A DNA stretch of 64,000 nucleotides from CAZELM01 sp964512995 (GTDB taxonomy: Bacteria; CSSED10-310): contig CAZELM010000019.1 in the NCBI GenBank assembly GCA_964512995.1, positions 23,258-87,257 of the forward strand, written 5' to 3'. The translations under genes were made by a program, and so were the position numbers. A model generated the notes under the pieces. The model worked only from the letters and a program-made list of their open reading frames with translations, searched no databases and was not told where the DNA came from. Below are positions 53,533 to 63,608 of this stretch, one piece after another (position 1 is the stretch's first letter; every line of letters begins with the position of its first letter).

Positions 53533-56199
53533 TTACTTATCTTCCCTTCTCCATGAATTGCTCCCCAGTATAATCAAGGTGAACATCGCCAGAACAATGA
53601 CCAGTCCACCCGGTGACGTTGCCGGAATCGGGAGGTGGGATGTGGGTGTTGGCGTCAAACTGGGTATGGGTGTTGTGAACATCGGTGTCGGCGTTTTGAA
53701 GCCGTCATCACAATAATCATAGCACCTGACCCATTCGACCATCGCCATTGGTTCATACGGATCCGTAATGGATGGTGACAGATTGGTGACCGGGAAATAG
53801 GATTCGAACCCAAATGTCAGATATTCATACCCACTCGGAACACTGAGATATACCTCGATATATTCATTATCCGGGTCGTCAGCGGTGTAGATCTCCTGAG
53901 CCAGGATAATGCCATTCGGATCGCTGATCGTGACAGCAAAACTATCATAATCCGTTCCAATGGACTTGGTAATACTCAGCAGATTTCTGAATTTCACGCG
54001 AAGTTCCAATCGCAGATAGTCTCCTGTCGGATGGCCGAATCCGATATCCACTTCTGCTTTCGCGCTGTTGTAACCCCAACCCTCGATATCGCAAACGGTA
54101 CATCCCGCGAAGAAGAGCACGTTCTGATTCGTTTCCGGATCTGTCACGACTTTAATGCCGCGATCTTCGGGGAATCGTCGCCAGTCGGAAGGCAGTGATC
54201 CACTCGTGAACCGGTCATACATATAATAGCGCGTGGAACATGTTGGGGTTGGGGTGAGTGTTGGTGTGTTGGTCGGTGTGTTTGTGGGAGTTTGAGTGGG
54301 GGTATCCGTGGGAGTATTTGTGGGGGTTTGAGTGGGGGTGTCCGTGGGGGTGGCGGTCGGCGTATTCGTGGGGGTCTGAGTGGGGGTATTGGTCGGAGTG
54401 GTTGTCGGGGTATTTGTTGGTGTTTGGGTTGGTGTGTATGTTGGAGTATATGTTGGCGTCTGAGTGGGTGTTGGCGTGTATGTAAGGGGTGGAGGTGTCG
54501 GTGTGAATACTGGTGTGCGGGTTGGCGTTGGTGTGAACGTTGGTGTGTAGGTTGCTGTATTCGTTGGAGTGGGCGTATTTGTGGGGGTTGGCGTGGGTGT
54601 GTGCGTTGGAGTCTGTGTCGGCGTATTGGATGGTGTGTTCGTAGGCGTATTCGTGGGCGTAATGGTCGGTGTATTGGTGGGTGTCGGTGTCAGGGTGGGA
54701 GTGTTCGTGGGTGGCGGGATGATCTGATTTCCAAATTCAACGATCCGGTATGTTTGAACTGTCATATCCACGGTCAGAGAACCACCCGGATGACTGGTGC
54801 ATTGCCAACCTTCCGGTATGGTCTCGCTCACGATGTACGATCCACTGCTCAATGCGCTGAATGTAACACCGAGAGCGCCATCAGTAGACCCCAGATAATG
54901 CTGAGCCGAACCATCCAGGTCAACTCGGATCCACCAGTCGGAAAGCCATTGATCAACAGCAGAATCAAACACGCCATTCCCATTGACATCTTCGTATGTC
55001 CGCACAGTGATAGCCCGTGTCCGCAAATTGGCAAAAATCACCAATTCCGAGCCGCCTTGAGCGAGTTCAACGGTGTATTCGATGCTGGAAACATTCATCC
55101 AGCCACTGTTCAAGACTTCCCGGACACGATATGTTCCCGCTGACAGACCGGTGAATGACACATTTCCGTTGCTGCCGGTCGTCAGTGTCGAGATCAGGGT
55201 ACTCCCCCGATACAGCCGGACTGACCAGTTCTGTAAATCCGGTTCACCGTCCTGCTGGATCTGATCCATGTTATAATCATGAAACAGATGGGCCACAATC
55301 GTACCTCCACTCGTCCATACTGCACTGGCTTCAGTACATACTTCGGTGTTTTCTCTCTCTTGTGCCAGAACTAATTTTTGTTTGCCTGCCACTACCGGCA
55401 TGAAATTCGTACCCACCGGCATGGATGAAAAATAGGTACAGGCGGAAATGTCAGCCGTTCCTGCTGCAGCCGAAACGATCTGAATCGTGGCTCGCCCATC
55501 GGCATCCGTGATCACCGGATTCTGAATGAATGATCCGAGTGTCGTTTCCAAAACGATGGATTGATTGGGAGCAGGCTCGCCATCCTGGGTCGCAAAAAGA
55601 GTGAAAGACAGAGTCTCATTGATAAGACCGGTGTTGATAGAAGGCTCTATCGTCAGTGTCGGAGGACCCGGAGATGAAGGCGGAGTCGCGTTCAGAACTT
55701 CGTTTATGATCTGCTGAGCCCGAGTCACGACTGATGATGGAGATGATACGATATATTCATCGGAAAAATACCAGATGGCACACTGAATGGATGCTCCTTC
55801 AACTTTTTTTGCATTCGGATCCGTAACCGAATCGGGAGAAAAATGGGTCAAAATATACGTAATCTGCCAGATAGCCTGTCCATCCCCTCGGAAATAATCT
55901 CCCAGAGAAATATGATGAAGAATATCCCAGCAATATGATTTGGTACGTAATTCAGCAGGACAGCCTGGAGGGATCTCCGTCAACAATTCACCGGCAAACC
56001 CATTCACTGGTTCGCTCCCATAAGCAATACCAGATACCGTGAGTCCATGACTCAAAGCGGAAAGACGCCCCAACGGTTCTGCATTCGGTGCATCACGATC
56101 GCCCTTTTCACCGTCGTCTGTTACGACAGCTCCAACAACTCCGCAACACATCAGAATCAAGAAAAACCAGATAATGAATTGTTTCAAGACCCGTTTCAT
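53533..56199 (-). CDS. Surface adhesin-like protein: thioester-type domain, Ig-like and SdrD-like B domains, Thr/Pro stalk, sorting-like C-terminus
   Basis: 888 residues, AAGGAGG before ATG 56199. Signal peptide (MKRVLKQFIIWFFLILMCCG), then a domain resembling class I thioester domains of Gram-positive adhesins: C90 (RTKSYCWDIL) and Q139 (GASIQCAIWYFSD) would form the bond. An invasin-like Ig domain (about 190-290), two SdrD/SpaA-like B domains (VAHLFHDYNMDQIQQDGEPD; VRTYEDVNGNGVFDSAVD), a TPT stalk of about 160 residues, a Cys-containing beta domain, and a tail SHLPIPATSPGG + membrane helix + RR. The tail resembles CTERM/LPXTG-like sorting signals. It probably binds a surface covalently. No sortase or exosortase is in the window. 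Confidence 0.78.
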   Translation of the reverse strand: MKRVLKQFIIWFFLILMCCGVVGAVVTDDGEKGDRDAPNAEPLGRLSALSHGLTVSGIAYGSEPVNGFAGELLTEIPPGCPAELRTKSYCWDILHHISLGDYFRGDGQAIWQITYILTHFSPDSVTDPNAKKVEGASIQCAIWYFSDEYIVSSPSSVVTRAQQIINEVLNATPPSSPGPPTLTIEPSINTGLINETLSFTLFATQDGEPAPNQSIVLETTLGSFIQNPVITDADGRATIQIVSAAAGTADISACTYFSSMPVGTNFMPVVAGKQKLVLAQERENTEVCTEASAVWTSGGTIVAHLFHDYNMDQIQQDGEPDLQNWSVRLYRGSTLISTLTTGSNGNVSFTGLSAGTYRVREVLNSGWMNVSSIEYTVELAQGGSELVIFANLRTRAITVRTYEDVNGNGVFDSAVDQWLSDWWIRVDLDGSAQHYLGSTDGALGVTFSALSSGSYIVSETIPEGWQCTSHPGGSLTVDMTVQTYRIVEFGNQIIPPPTNTPTLTPTPTNTPTITPTNTPTNTPSNTPTQTPTHTPTPTPTNTPTPTNTATYTPTFTPTPTRTPVFTPTPPPLTYTPTPTQTPTYTPTYTPTQTPTNTPTTTPTNTPTQTPTNTPTATPTDTPTQTPTNTPTDTPTQTPTNTPTNTPTLTPTPTCSTRYYMYDRFTSGSLPSDWRRFPEDRGIKVVTDPETNQNVLFFAGCTVCDIEGWGYNSAKAEVDIGFGHPTGDYLRLELRVKFRNLLSITKSIGTDYDSFAVTISDPNGIILAQEIYTADDPDNEYIEVYLSVPSGYEYLTFGFESYFPVTNLSPSITDPYEPMAMVEWVRCYDYCDDGFKTPTPMFTTPIPSLTPTPTSHLPIPATSPGGLVIVLAMFTLIILGSNSWRREDK
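54240..54720. repeat. Thr/Pro linker minisatellite inside the adhesin gene
   Basis: Imperfect tandem units of 6-24 bases (plus strand GTTGGTGTGT, GTGGGAGTAT etc.) encode TPTxTPT on the minus strand. The G/T-rich strand also opens long meaningless frames on the plus strand. Expected to vary in copy number. Confidence 0.8.
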
Positions 56200-56613
56200 A
56201 AAACCCTCCTTGGCTTTTTCATCATTTCTTCCATTGGATCCCAATATCCACCCCGTTGATCAATTTTCAAGCTCGTGTCTGCTTGTGAGCGAGATGTCTC
56301 GATTCCTTCAAACATCCGGACTCAAAAGCGATCTGTTTCTCTTACCCCTAATCGAAACAGCGATATCTGGATCCACTCACGCTTGTATTACGATTTGTCA
56401 CATTATACGTTCATTCACAAAAACAAACATTACCCAAGTTGTACAATTAATATTATAACAATGATGTTAACGACTGTCAAATACAACAAATTTTAGCCGG
56501 AAAAACAATTATATCTGCATTTTTATACAAAACAGAATTATATTATTGAACCATTACATGATTTAATATCTGGATTAAAAAGAATTGTTTACCCTGTTAC
56601 TCAAAACAGGAAC

Positions 56614-58266
56614 TCACCCGAGAACAGCCACCCTCAACGCATCCGCAACCTGCTCATTGAACTGCGAACCCGCATTTCTCCGGATTTCATACACTGCAGA
56701 TTCCAATGATTTCGGGTTCCGGTATCGCCGATTCGATGTGGTCATCGCCTCAAAACAATCCGCCACAGCCAATATCTGACCCGCATATCTTCCATCCATA
56801 CACCCACTGGGATAACCTTTCCCGTCCGGCCGTTCATGATGGAGGCTGATAATATCTGCAATGGTTGAAAACCCTAAATCTTCCAGGCACTCCTGGCCTT
56901 TCCGCGGATGAACATGAATGATCTGTAACTCCCGATCCAATAGGGGAGTCGTTCGATTCAGGATCGTCCAGGGTGTCCATAACTTCCCGATATCGTGGAG
57001 CAGTCCGGCAACTTCAATCGTCTCCCGGTCCTGCCCGATCGCCTCTGTACCAATCATCTTCGAAAGAACATCATATACATGTACAGAGGTCCGGCAGACA
57101 CCCATTGAATGATCCCGAGCCGTATACCAGTCCTTGTCTTCCAGGAACTCCAGCAGCGCTTCAAATACCGGCAGTCCAACGTCGATAATATGACGACTGC
57201 CCAGATCCCGAGCCAGGATTTCTCTGGATAACTCTCTCAGCGGCTCAGTCGCATACAGAATACTCTGATCCATCAGAATGGGATCCGATGCCTGAATTGC
57301 TAATTGAAGCGCTTTATGACTCAACGAGATCGCCTCGTGGAGCCTGCCCTGAAGAATGGCAGATTCCGCACGAAATCCGTAAACATAGGACACAAGCCGA
57401 CGATATGCAGGGTGCGGCTCACACTTATCCAGAAGATCCTGTAATAGATATTCCGCCTTCGCAAACTCCCCCTGAACAATGTATCCGTGGCTGATATTGG
57501 CCTGAGCCCGAAGCTGATGATAGGTGCTGATCCCTCCCCGAGTCGCCCGCATATGATACCGGATGGCTTTCTGTATCAGTTGCGATCGGCGGTTCGTCCG
57601 TTCCTGCTGCTTTGCCGACTCAAAACATATGGCCACGATATTCTCAAGAATCGATGACCGCTGCTCCTCATAACTGGGTGCCCCTCTTTGATGAGCAATC
57701 CGATTGTATTCCAGAGGCGACAACCTGGCTAATGTTCGCAACGCACGATGGCTGTAATATTCTGCAAGATCAAAAATGTTCTGATATGCCTTCACGAGGG
57801 ATAAATTTCCGAATAACTTTACCCGCCAGATCTGATCCTCCAGGGAATCCGTCAAATGATTCAGTGCATCAATGAAAAACTGCTCTGCGTTATCAAATTC
57901 CCGGAGCGATACTGCGGTGCTGCCGAGCAGAAACGAACACCAGATCCATGTCTCCCGATCATTCTCCTGTTCCGCTTTCTGCCGTAACAGATGGATCAGG
58001 AATTCCACTCGGGTAAAATCACCCAGCCGGATCAGTTCCAGAAGAGCCTCTTTCAAAACGGCTGCCAACTCCGCGGCTGATTTCAAATGCACTTCTTCCT
58101 GCACCAATACCATAAACTCATCGACCTGATACCAGAACTCATCCAGATCCCCATTCTCCAGACTTTTCAGAAATGGAATCTGTGTCCAGCTTTTGGTATA
58201 GGAGCTTATTTTATGAGTGAATAATCTGAATTGTAAATCCTGGGACAGAACATTCATAGGGCTCAT
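56614..58266 (-). CDS. HD-GYP domain protein with TPR-like N-terminal region
   Basis: 550 residues. About 370 N-terminal residues are helical and TPR-like. The C-terminal part is HD-GYP: EVAGLLHDIGKLWTPW, HVHPRKGQECLEDLGF, ISLHHERPDGKGYPSG, ILAVADCFEAMTT, YEIRRNAGSQFN. HD-GYP proteins hydrolyse cyclic di-GMP or related dinucleotides; HD and the GYP motif are present. Start uncertain: ATG 58266 or 58257. A TTGACA (58293-58288), 17 bases, TTTAAT (58270-58265) pair overlaps the first, which would make ATG 58257 nearly leaderless. No receiver or GGDEF domain. Confidence 0.88.
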   Translation of the reverse strand: MSPMNVLSQDLQFRLFTHKISSYTKSWTQIPFLKSLENGDLDEFWYQVDEFMVLVQEEVHLKSAAELAAVLKEALLELIRLGDFTRVEFLIHLLRQKAEQENDRETWIWCSFLLGSTAVSLREFDNAEQFFIDALNHLTDSLEDQIWRVKLFGNLSLVKAYQNIFDLAEYYSHRALRTLARLSPLEYNRIAHQRGAPSYEEQRSSILENIVAICFESAKQQERTNRRSQLIQKAIRYHMRATRGGISTYHQLRAQANISHGYIVQGEFAKAEYLLQDLLDKCEPHPAYRRLVSYVYGFRAESAILQGRLHEAISLSHKALQLAIQASDPILMDQSILYATEPLRELSREILARDLGSRHIIDVGLPVFEALLEFLEDKDWYTARDHSMGVCRTSVHVYDVLSKMIGTEAIGQDRETIEVAGLLHDIGKLWTPWTILNRTTPLLDRELQIIHVHPRKGQECLEDLGFSTIADIISLHHERPDGKGYPSGCMDGRYAGQILAVADCFEAMTTSNRRYRNPKSLESAVYEIRRNAGSQFNEQVADALRVAVLG

Positions 58267-58425
58267 TAAAACTGCTTGGCCAGATGATGTCAAGCATCCC
58301 CAATCACTTTAACATATGACGGCGATCGATTCCTGAACCTGATTCGTTGCCGGAACGTTTCAATGCCGATATTGCGGAACGGATTCAATTATGTGACAAT
58401 CCAGTCCCACTGGGAGGAACTCCGG

Positions 58426-60810
58426 ATGAACTCCACAATATGGCTGCTCCTGCTCGTCTTACTATCAGTAGGAACGGTGCTGTTTGCTGGAGCGGTATTC
58501 GATGGAGAGGTTCTGTCTCCCGGCGATCTCATCTATTTTTATGAACCCTGGCGTTCGGATTTCCCCGGATTGTTCACGAAAGCCTCCAACTGGATTCTCT
58601 TTGATGAGATCCTGGAATTTTTCCCGTGGCGAAACCGAATGGTTCGCGCCCTGTCTCACGGCCAGATTCCGCTCTGGGATCCCACCGCATTCTGTGGATA
58701 CCCCTTCATGTCTCTCTTCCAGACCGCCTTTCTCTATCCGATCGACCGCCTGCTCGATCCCATCCCTTTTCATCTGTTCCCCCTTCTACGAGCCTTGATC
58801 CACATTTTAATCGCTGGAGCAGGAACCGCCATCTATCTAAAACACCATGGATGCTCCCGGGAATCCATGCTTCTGGGAGCTGTCTCGTATAGTTTCTGTG
58901 GCTTCATGCTGGTATGGCTCGGACATCCCCACATCAAAGTCGCAGTCTGGCTTCCCTGGCTTCTCTCCAGCGTCGACCGCCTCTTCATCCCCCAATCCCG
59001 CTACCGGCTGATCCTGTTCATGAGCCTGCTGATGACACTATTGGCCGGACACATCGAGACCGCACTCCATACGCTCAGCACCGCATTCCTCTACCTCATC
59101 ATGCGAATCATCACTGACCGGTCCGTCCGGAATAATCATCCCCACTGGATCTATCACTCCATCGCTATTCTGATCCCTGTTATTCTGATATCCGGAGCTG
59201 TTGTCGTACCCTTTGCGGAGTATCTCGTCCGATCGGTTGCCTACGCCACCCGCTCGGATGGCGTCGTGACTCAGCCCTACCTCGATCGTATTCTCGCCAT
59301 CACCCATCTCATGCCTACTCTGTTCGGCAGCTCCGCCGGCGGATCGTACTGGTATCCGGGATTCAATTCAGCGGAAATCAACAGCGGATTCATCGGCACC
59401 ATTCCGCTCGCTCTGGCGGTCATCGCCCTGCTGACACCCGGAAACAGAAAAATGAAAACAGTTCACGGCCTCATCATCCTGGTCTGCGGTGGCGTGGTCT
59501 ATAATATCCCGCCCATCTATCAACTGGTAACAATGCTCCCCGGATATAAAATGTCCTATAATTTCCGGCTAACCCTTCCCATGGCATTCTCATTGACCGT
59601 CCTCGCAGCCATGCAATGGGAATCCATGCGCCAGACCCGCCAGCACCGGATTTATCCGATCCTCATTTGCGTGATCGGGCTTATCGGCCTGATCCTTCTG
59701 ACACCACTCTGGATCGGCCGCATCCCCATGCCGACACCGGCACCCGAAATCACCGTTCCCATCCTCTCTGCGCTGGTGCCGCTGCTCCTCCTCCTCTGCC
59801 TGCTCCTCGTCGTTTCTTACCATCCCCGATCCTGGCACGTCATCGGATGGCAGATCATCCTGCTCACGACCTTGGAACTGATCCATTTTGGGAGCGGCTT
59901 CAATCCATCCTTTCCACGCGACATATTCCATCAATATCCTGTCAGCGCACCTTATCTCGATGCAAGCCGATCCGGCGAACCGTTTCGATCGCTTCCGATG
60001 GGCCGGAGCTATCCCCCGCACATCTGCAGCGAAATCAATATGCACGATATCCGCGGAAACGACGCGCTGACTCCAAAAATTGTCGAAGATTATGTCAGCC
60101 TGATCCAACCCGATATTCTCGCAGCCCGAATGCTGCCCGCATTACGGATGATGTGGCTGGACACCTATCAGTCTCCCCTACTTGATATGCTCAATGTCAG
60201 GTACTTCGTATTCCCGGCCGGCTACCTCCAGGCCGCTCCCCCCCATCTGATCCCCGATCGACGATCCGGGTCGGTCAATATTTTCATCAATCCCACGGTG
60301 CTCGAGCGTTCGTTCCTCGTCTCACAGTGGAACCACCTCGCGACTCCCGAAGATGTTCTGAACCGGCTGGCTCAGCCCGGATTCGATCCACGCCAACGGG
60401 CATACGTCGTTTCTCCACCGCCATTTGTACCGCCGCCAGATACGACTTCCCCCGGCAATTCCCGAATTGTCGAATATTCCGATCACCGGATCCGAATCGA
60501 CGCCGACTGCCCGGACCAGCGCCTGCTCGTTCTCTCCGATACCTGTTTCCCCGGATGGGAAGCGACCGTCGATGGCACTCCCGCAACGATCTATCAAACC
60601 AATCACATGATGCGCGGCGTGTTTCTGGAAAAAGGCTCCCACCGGATCACATTTTCCTATCGACCGGTGTCATTCCTGTTCGGACTCTTTTTAACGCTTC
60701 TCGGCGTATTCCTCTCCGGATGTCTGGCAGTTCTCTTCACACGACCCACAATCCCAAAAACCACCGGGATGGATCGAACCAGTCACTCCCAATCCGGATT
60801 CCGGATATGA
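58426..60810 (+). CDS. YfhO-like polytopic membrane protein
   Basis: 794 residues, GGGAGG before ATG 58426. About 12-13 membrane helices, with LSPGDLIYFYEPWRSDFP and IPLWDPTAFCGYPFMS near the N-terminus, as in YfhO/GT-C-like proteins. A soluble region (GNDALTPKIVEDYVSL, LNVRYFVFPAGYLQ) precedes a final domain with DTCFPGWEATVDGTPA, another YfhO hallmark, and a last helix. YfhO family members assist glycosylation of teichoic or lipid-linked sugars. Coupled by ATGA to the kinase gene. Confidence 0.88.
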   Translation: MNSTIWLLLLVLLSVGTVLFAGAVFDGEVLSPGDLIYFYEPWRSDFPGLFTKASNWILFDEILEFFPWRNRMVRALSHGQIPLWDPTAFCGYPFMSLFQTAFLYPIDRLLDPIPFHLFPLLRALIHILIAGAGTAIYLKHHGCSRESMLLGAVSYSFCGFMLVWLGHPHIKVAVWLPWLLSSVDRLFIPQSRYRLILFMSLLMTLLAGHIETALHTLSTAFLYLIMRIITDRSVRNNHPHWIYHSIAILIPVILISGAVVVPFAEYLVRSVAYATRSDGVVTQPYLDRILAITHLMPTLFGSSAGGSYWYPGFNSAEINSGFIGTIPLALAVIALLTPGNRKMKTVHGLIILVCGGVVYNIPPIYQLVTMLPGYKMSYNFRLTLPMAFSLTVLAAMQWESMRQTRQHRIYPILICVIGLIGLILLTPLWIGRIPMPTPAPEITVPILSALVPLLLLLCLLLVVSYHPRSWHVIGWQIILLTTLELIHFGSGFNPSFPRDIFHQYPVSAPYLDASRSGEPFRSLPMGRSYPPHICSEINMHDIRGNDALTPKIVEDYVSLIQPDILAARMLPALRMMWLDTYQSPLLDMLNVRYFVFPAGYLQAAPPHLIPDRRSGSVNIFINPTVLERSFLVSQWNHLATPEDVLNRLAQPGFDPRQRAYVVSPPPFVPPPDTTSPGNSRIVEYSDHRIRIDADCPDQRLLVLSDTCFPGWEATVDGTPATIYQTNHMMRGVFLEKGSHRITFSYRPVSFLFGLFLTLLGVFLSGCLAVLFTRPTIPKTTGMDRTSHSQSGFRI

Positions 60811-61682
60811 TCATCCTGGGAGCTGCGAATCGGCCACCATTCACCCTTCCACCGGAAAACCGGCGAGAATGGTTCCATATCCGGGACATCACCGGCATTG
60901 CCAATCCGGAACTGATCCCCATCCTGCAGGAGATCTATGAGCGATCACGGTGGGTGTACGATCATTACCGCGATCAGGAGAACTGCCGCATGCTCCGCGG
61001 CAGACACCCGGTCATCGCCGGAACGCTCCACGGAAAATCCATCATTTTTAAGCGGCTGGTTCATGGCGGGAGACTGGCGGGGATCACCCGGGATCTGTTC
61101 CTCAGCCGCTCCCGGATCATCACATCCATCACCGCATCCGATTTTCTGATCCGGCAGGGAGTCAGAACGCCAGGCATCGCATTTACCGCCTGGCGCCGGA
61201 ACATGGTGTTCTGGCAGGGAGAAATCGGAACGGATCACATCCTTGACGGAATCGATGCCTCCGATTATTTTTTTAATCCGTCCGGAGCGATTCCCGGACA
61301 GTGGAAGGAACGGGCGATGCACATCGGAAAAATGGTGGCCACACTCCACCGGATTCAATTCTGCCATCCGGATCTGAATCTGATGAACTTCTATTTCGAT
61401 TTGAATGGCAATGTCATGATTCTCGATCTCGACAAAGCCGCCATCCCCGGAAGCATCCTTTCCAAGGCTCAGAAAACGCGCAATCTGGAGAGGCTGCACC
61501 GGTCGGTCATGAAGCAGGCGCGACGATGCCGGAAACGTTTATCACAGAATTCCATCACCGGACACCACGCGGACGCCAGTCCGAATCAGACGGACATTTC
61601 CGTCATGACCTCCTGGATGCCGGAGTATGCGATGGCGATTTCCCGGTTGATTGCTCAAGGGTACCGAAGTGACGATATTTAA
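60807..61682 (+). CDS. Lipopolysaccharide kinase (KDO kinase/WaaP-like)
   Basis: 291 residues, overlapping the YfhO gene by ATGA. Protein-kinase-like fold with GRHPVIAGTLHGKSIIFKRLVHGG (phosphate loop and Lys), catalytic HPDLNLMNFYFD and metal-binding ILDLDKA. These are the motifs of KdkA/WaaP kinases that phosphorylate KDO or heptose of the LPS core at the inner membrane. Overlaps the GT9 gene by 14 bases. Supports a Gram-negative envelope with at least core-like LPS. Confidence 0.88.
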   Translation: MIILGAANRPPFTLPPENRREWFHIRDITGIANPELIPILQEIYERSRWVYDHYRDQENCRMLRGRHPVIAGTLHGKSIIFKRLVHGGRLAGITRDLFLSRSRIITSITASDFLIRQGVRTPGIAFTAWRRNMVFWQGEIGTDHILDGIDASDYFFNPSGAIPGQWKERAMHIGKMVATLHRIQFCHPDLNLMNFYFDLNGNVMILDLDKAAIPGSILSKAQKTRNLERLHRSVMKQARRCRKRLSQNSITGHHADASPNQTDISVMTSWMPEYAMAISRLIAQGYRSDDI

Positions 61683-62712
61683 TACGACAACACCCCGGAT
61701 TTGCATGATCCGCCTGTCAGCACTGGGTGACACGGTGCATGCACTGGCGCTCGCCAACGGTCTGAAACACGGATATCCGGCGGCTCATCTGACATGGATT
61801 CTGCAGGAACTCCCGTATCAGATCGTAAAATATCAGCCATCGGTGGATCGGTTTATCGTTTTCAATCGCAGAAACGGATGGACCGCCTGGCGCCAGCTCC
61901 ATGCAGAATTGAAAAACCAGCGGTTCGATCTGCTGATTGTGCCGCAGGTCAGCATCAAAGCCGGTCTGATTGCAGCAATGGTTTCTGCAGACATCAAACT
62001 GGGATTTGATTTCAGACGATCCAGGGAGTTCCACTGGCTGGTCACCAACCGGAAACTCCCCCATCGACCTGCCCAGCATGTCCAGGATCAGTTTCTGGAA
62101 TTTCTCGAGTATCTCGGAATCCACGATTATGTTCCCCGGTGGGATTTCGTGTTCACTCCCGAGGAAATCGACTGGCGGAACGATTTTTTCAGGCGTTCAT
62201 CGAGAGCGGTGGCCGCATGTGTGATCGCGTCATCGGATCCCCGGAAAGACTGGAATGCCGCGGGATACGCGCAGGTGATGGATCATATGGATCAGAAGAT
62301 GGACCTGCAACCGATGATGGTGGGAGGGCCGAGCCGGCGGGAAGCGGAGATCGCGGATCAGATCATGAAACAATGCCGATGCCGGCCGATCGTCGCACTG
62401 GAAAAACCGATCCGTCATACGCTGTTGCAGTTGTCCGGTTCCAGACTGGTCGTTTCACCGGATACCGGTCCATTACATGCTGCGGTGGCCATGAATATTC
62501 CCAGCATCGGCCTGTACGGATTTTCAAATCCCCGGCGATGCGGCCCCTATCGCCGGTTTCCAGACCTCCTGATCGATGCCTATACCGATCCCGGCGAGGA
62601 ACAGGCACCGATTCGCCGCAAGACGAAAACCAACCGGATGGATCTGATCACACCCGACCACGTCATTGAAAAAATGGAACTGGCGGTCGAGCGATACCGC
62701 TTTTTTCAATAA
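61669..62712 (+). CDS. Glycosyltransferase family 9 protein (heptosyltransferase type)
   Basis: 347 residues from GTG 61669, with AAGGG upstream; ATG 61705 or TTG 61651 are alternatives. N-terminus RICMIRLSALGDTVHALALANGL and C-terminal VVSPDTGPLHAAVAMNIPSIGLYG are the typical GT9 signatures (ADP-heptose binding). It would add a heptose-like sugar to the LPS core. Context with the LPS kinase supports this. Confidence 0.92.
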   Translation: MTIFNTTTPRICMIRLSALGDTVHALALANGLKHGYPAAHLTWILQELPYQIVKYQPSVDRFIVFNRRNGWTAWRQLHAELKNQRFDLLIVPQVSIKAGLIAAMVSADIKLGFDFRRSREFHWLVTNRKLPHRPAQHVQDQFLEFLEYLGIHDYVPRWDFVFTPEEIDWRNDFFRRSSRAVAACVIASSDPRKDWNAAGYAQVMDHMDQKMDLQPMMVGGPSRREAEIADQIMKQCRCRPIVALEKPIRHTLLQLSGSRLVVSPDTGPLHAAVAMNIPSIGLYGFSNPRRCGPYRRFPDLLIDAYTDPGEEQAPIRRKTKTNRMDLITPDHVIEKMELAVERYRFFQ

Positions 62713-62737
62713 CGGGAACAATGGGTCAGTGCTTTTT

Positions 62738-62768
62738 GACCTCACCTCCAACTCCTCTCCATGAATGG
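62738..62768 (-). repeat. Dispersed repeat, copy B (inverted)
   Basis: The minus strand reads CCATTCATGGAGAGGAGTTG followed by GAGGTGAGGTC, matching copy A at 696-725 with one indel and few substitutions. It lies between the GT9 gene and the next minus-strand gene. Confidence 0.6.
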
Positions 62769-62918
62769 ACAGGAGCATATTGGCGGGACCTTCGTTACTC
62801 TCGACAAGTGCAGCGGAATGACAACCGGAGAGGAGAGCCCGGCAAGTCGGGTAGTGGAAATGAGCCATGCAGCGGCAAATCGAATACTGCCAGCGCCTTC
62901 TCAAATTTGGATCTGAAA

Positions 62919-63608
62919 TCATGTCGATGTCTCGGTTGACTCGGCTTTCCGGGAGCGGTGGTGTCCGGAATTGATGATCATACGGGCAGAAAAATATTCG
63001 TTGTAGAACTGTGGATGAGACTCTCTCAGGCGTTTCACCATGAGATCCATTTTAAATTTCAGGATGTAATCGATTTCCTGGAACAATGCCGTGAGCTCGA
63101 TGGTGGCAGTCTTTTTCATGGCACGCATATCCCGGGGTTTTACCATGGTCTCTTCAAATGCCGCAATTTTTATCTGGAAATCTTTCAGATCCGCTGCCGA
63201 GATCCCATACCGGTCCAAACTCTCGATATGCTCTTCTGTCAGGTTCCGGACGATGATACAGCGATGGAGTGCCATGAAATCCCGTATATATGCGATTTCA
63301 CAGAATGGATAGTGGACCTTATCCAGTAGTGTTTTATTATCGGTGTTTGCTGCGAAGAAGCGGATTCCATTGATGATCCCCTCAGCGGTTCTCGCCATGC
63401 TGATTTTCAGATCATTTTTAGCTTGCGTAATCCCCGTGGTTTTCATGTCCTGGATCCGAAACAATTCCTCGAGTCGCTCCAATCGTTGATTGAAAGTCTG
63501 ATACACCTCCAGGAAAGCCGGGATAGCACGGATAATGGTCATCTGACGTTCACAGGCTTCCTGGGTGGATAAATTCATCGCCATCTTGTTCTTCTGTGTC
63601 TTTTTCAT
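62919..63608 (-). CDS. Conserved-looking hypothetical protein, helical
   Basis: 229 residues, AGGAGG eight bases before ATG 63608. Predicted almost wholly helical with no membrane segment. Features: LEVYQTFNQRLERLEELFRI, MARTAEGIINGIRFFAANT, and a basic C-terminus. It resembles the general type of small four-helix cytoplasmic proteins of unknown role, often encoded in large families in Bacteroidetes, but I do not recognise a named family. Clear SD and normal codon use support it being expressed. Confidence 0.75.
   Translation of the reverse strand: MKKTQKNKMAMNLSTQEACERQMTIIRAIPAFLEVYQTFNQRLERLEELFRIQDMKTTGITQAKNDLKISMARTAEGIINGIRFFAANTDNKTLLDKVHYPFCEIAYIRDFMALHRCIIVRNLTEEHIESLDRYGISAADLKDFQIKIAAFEETMVKPRDMRAMKKTATIELTALFQEIDYILKFKMDLMVKRLRESHPQFYNEYFSARMIINSGHHRSRKAESTETST

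Noticed and set aside
54292..55143. Long plus-strand open frame rich in Trp/Gly/Arg
   Set aside because: It is the antisense reading of the Thr/Pro linker repeats of the adhesin gene and has no start signal.
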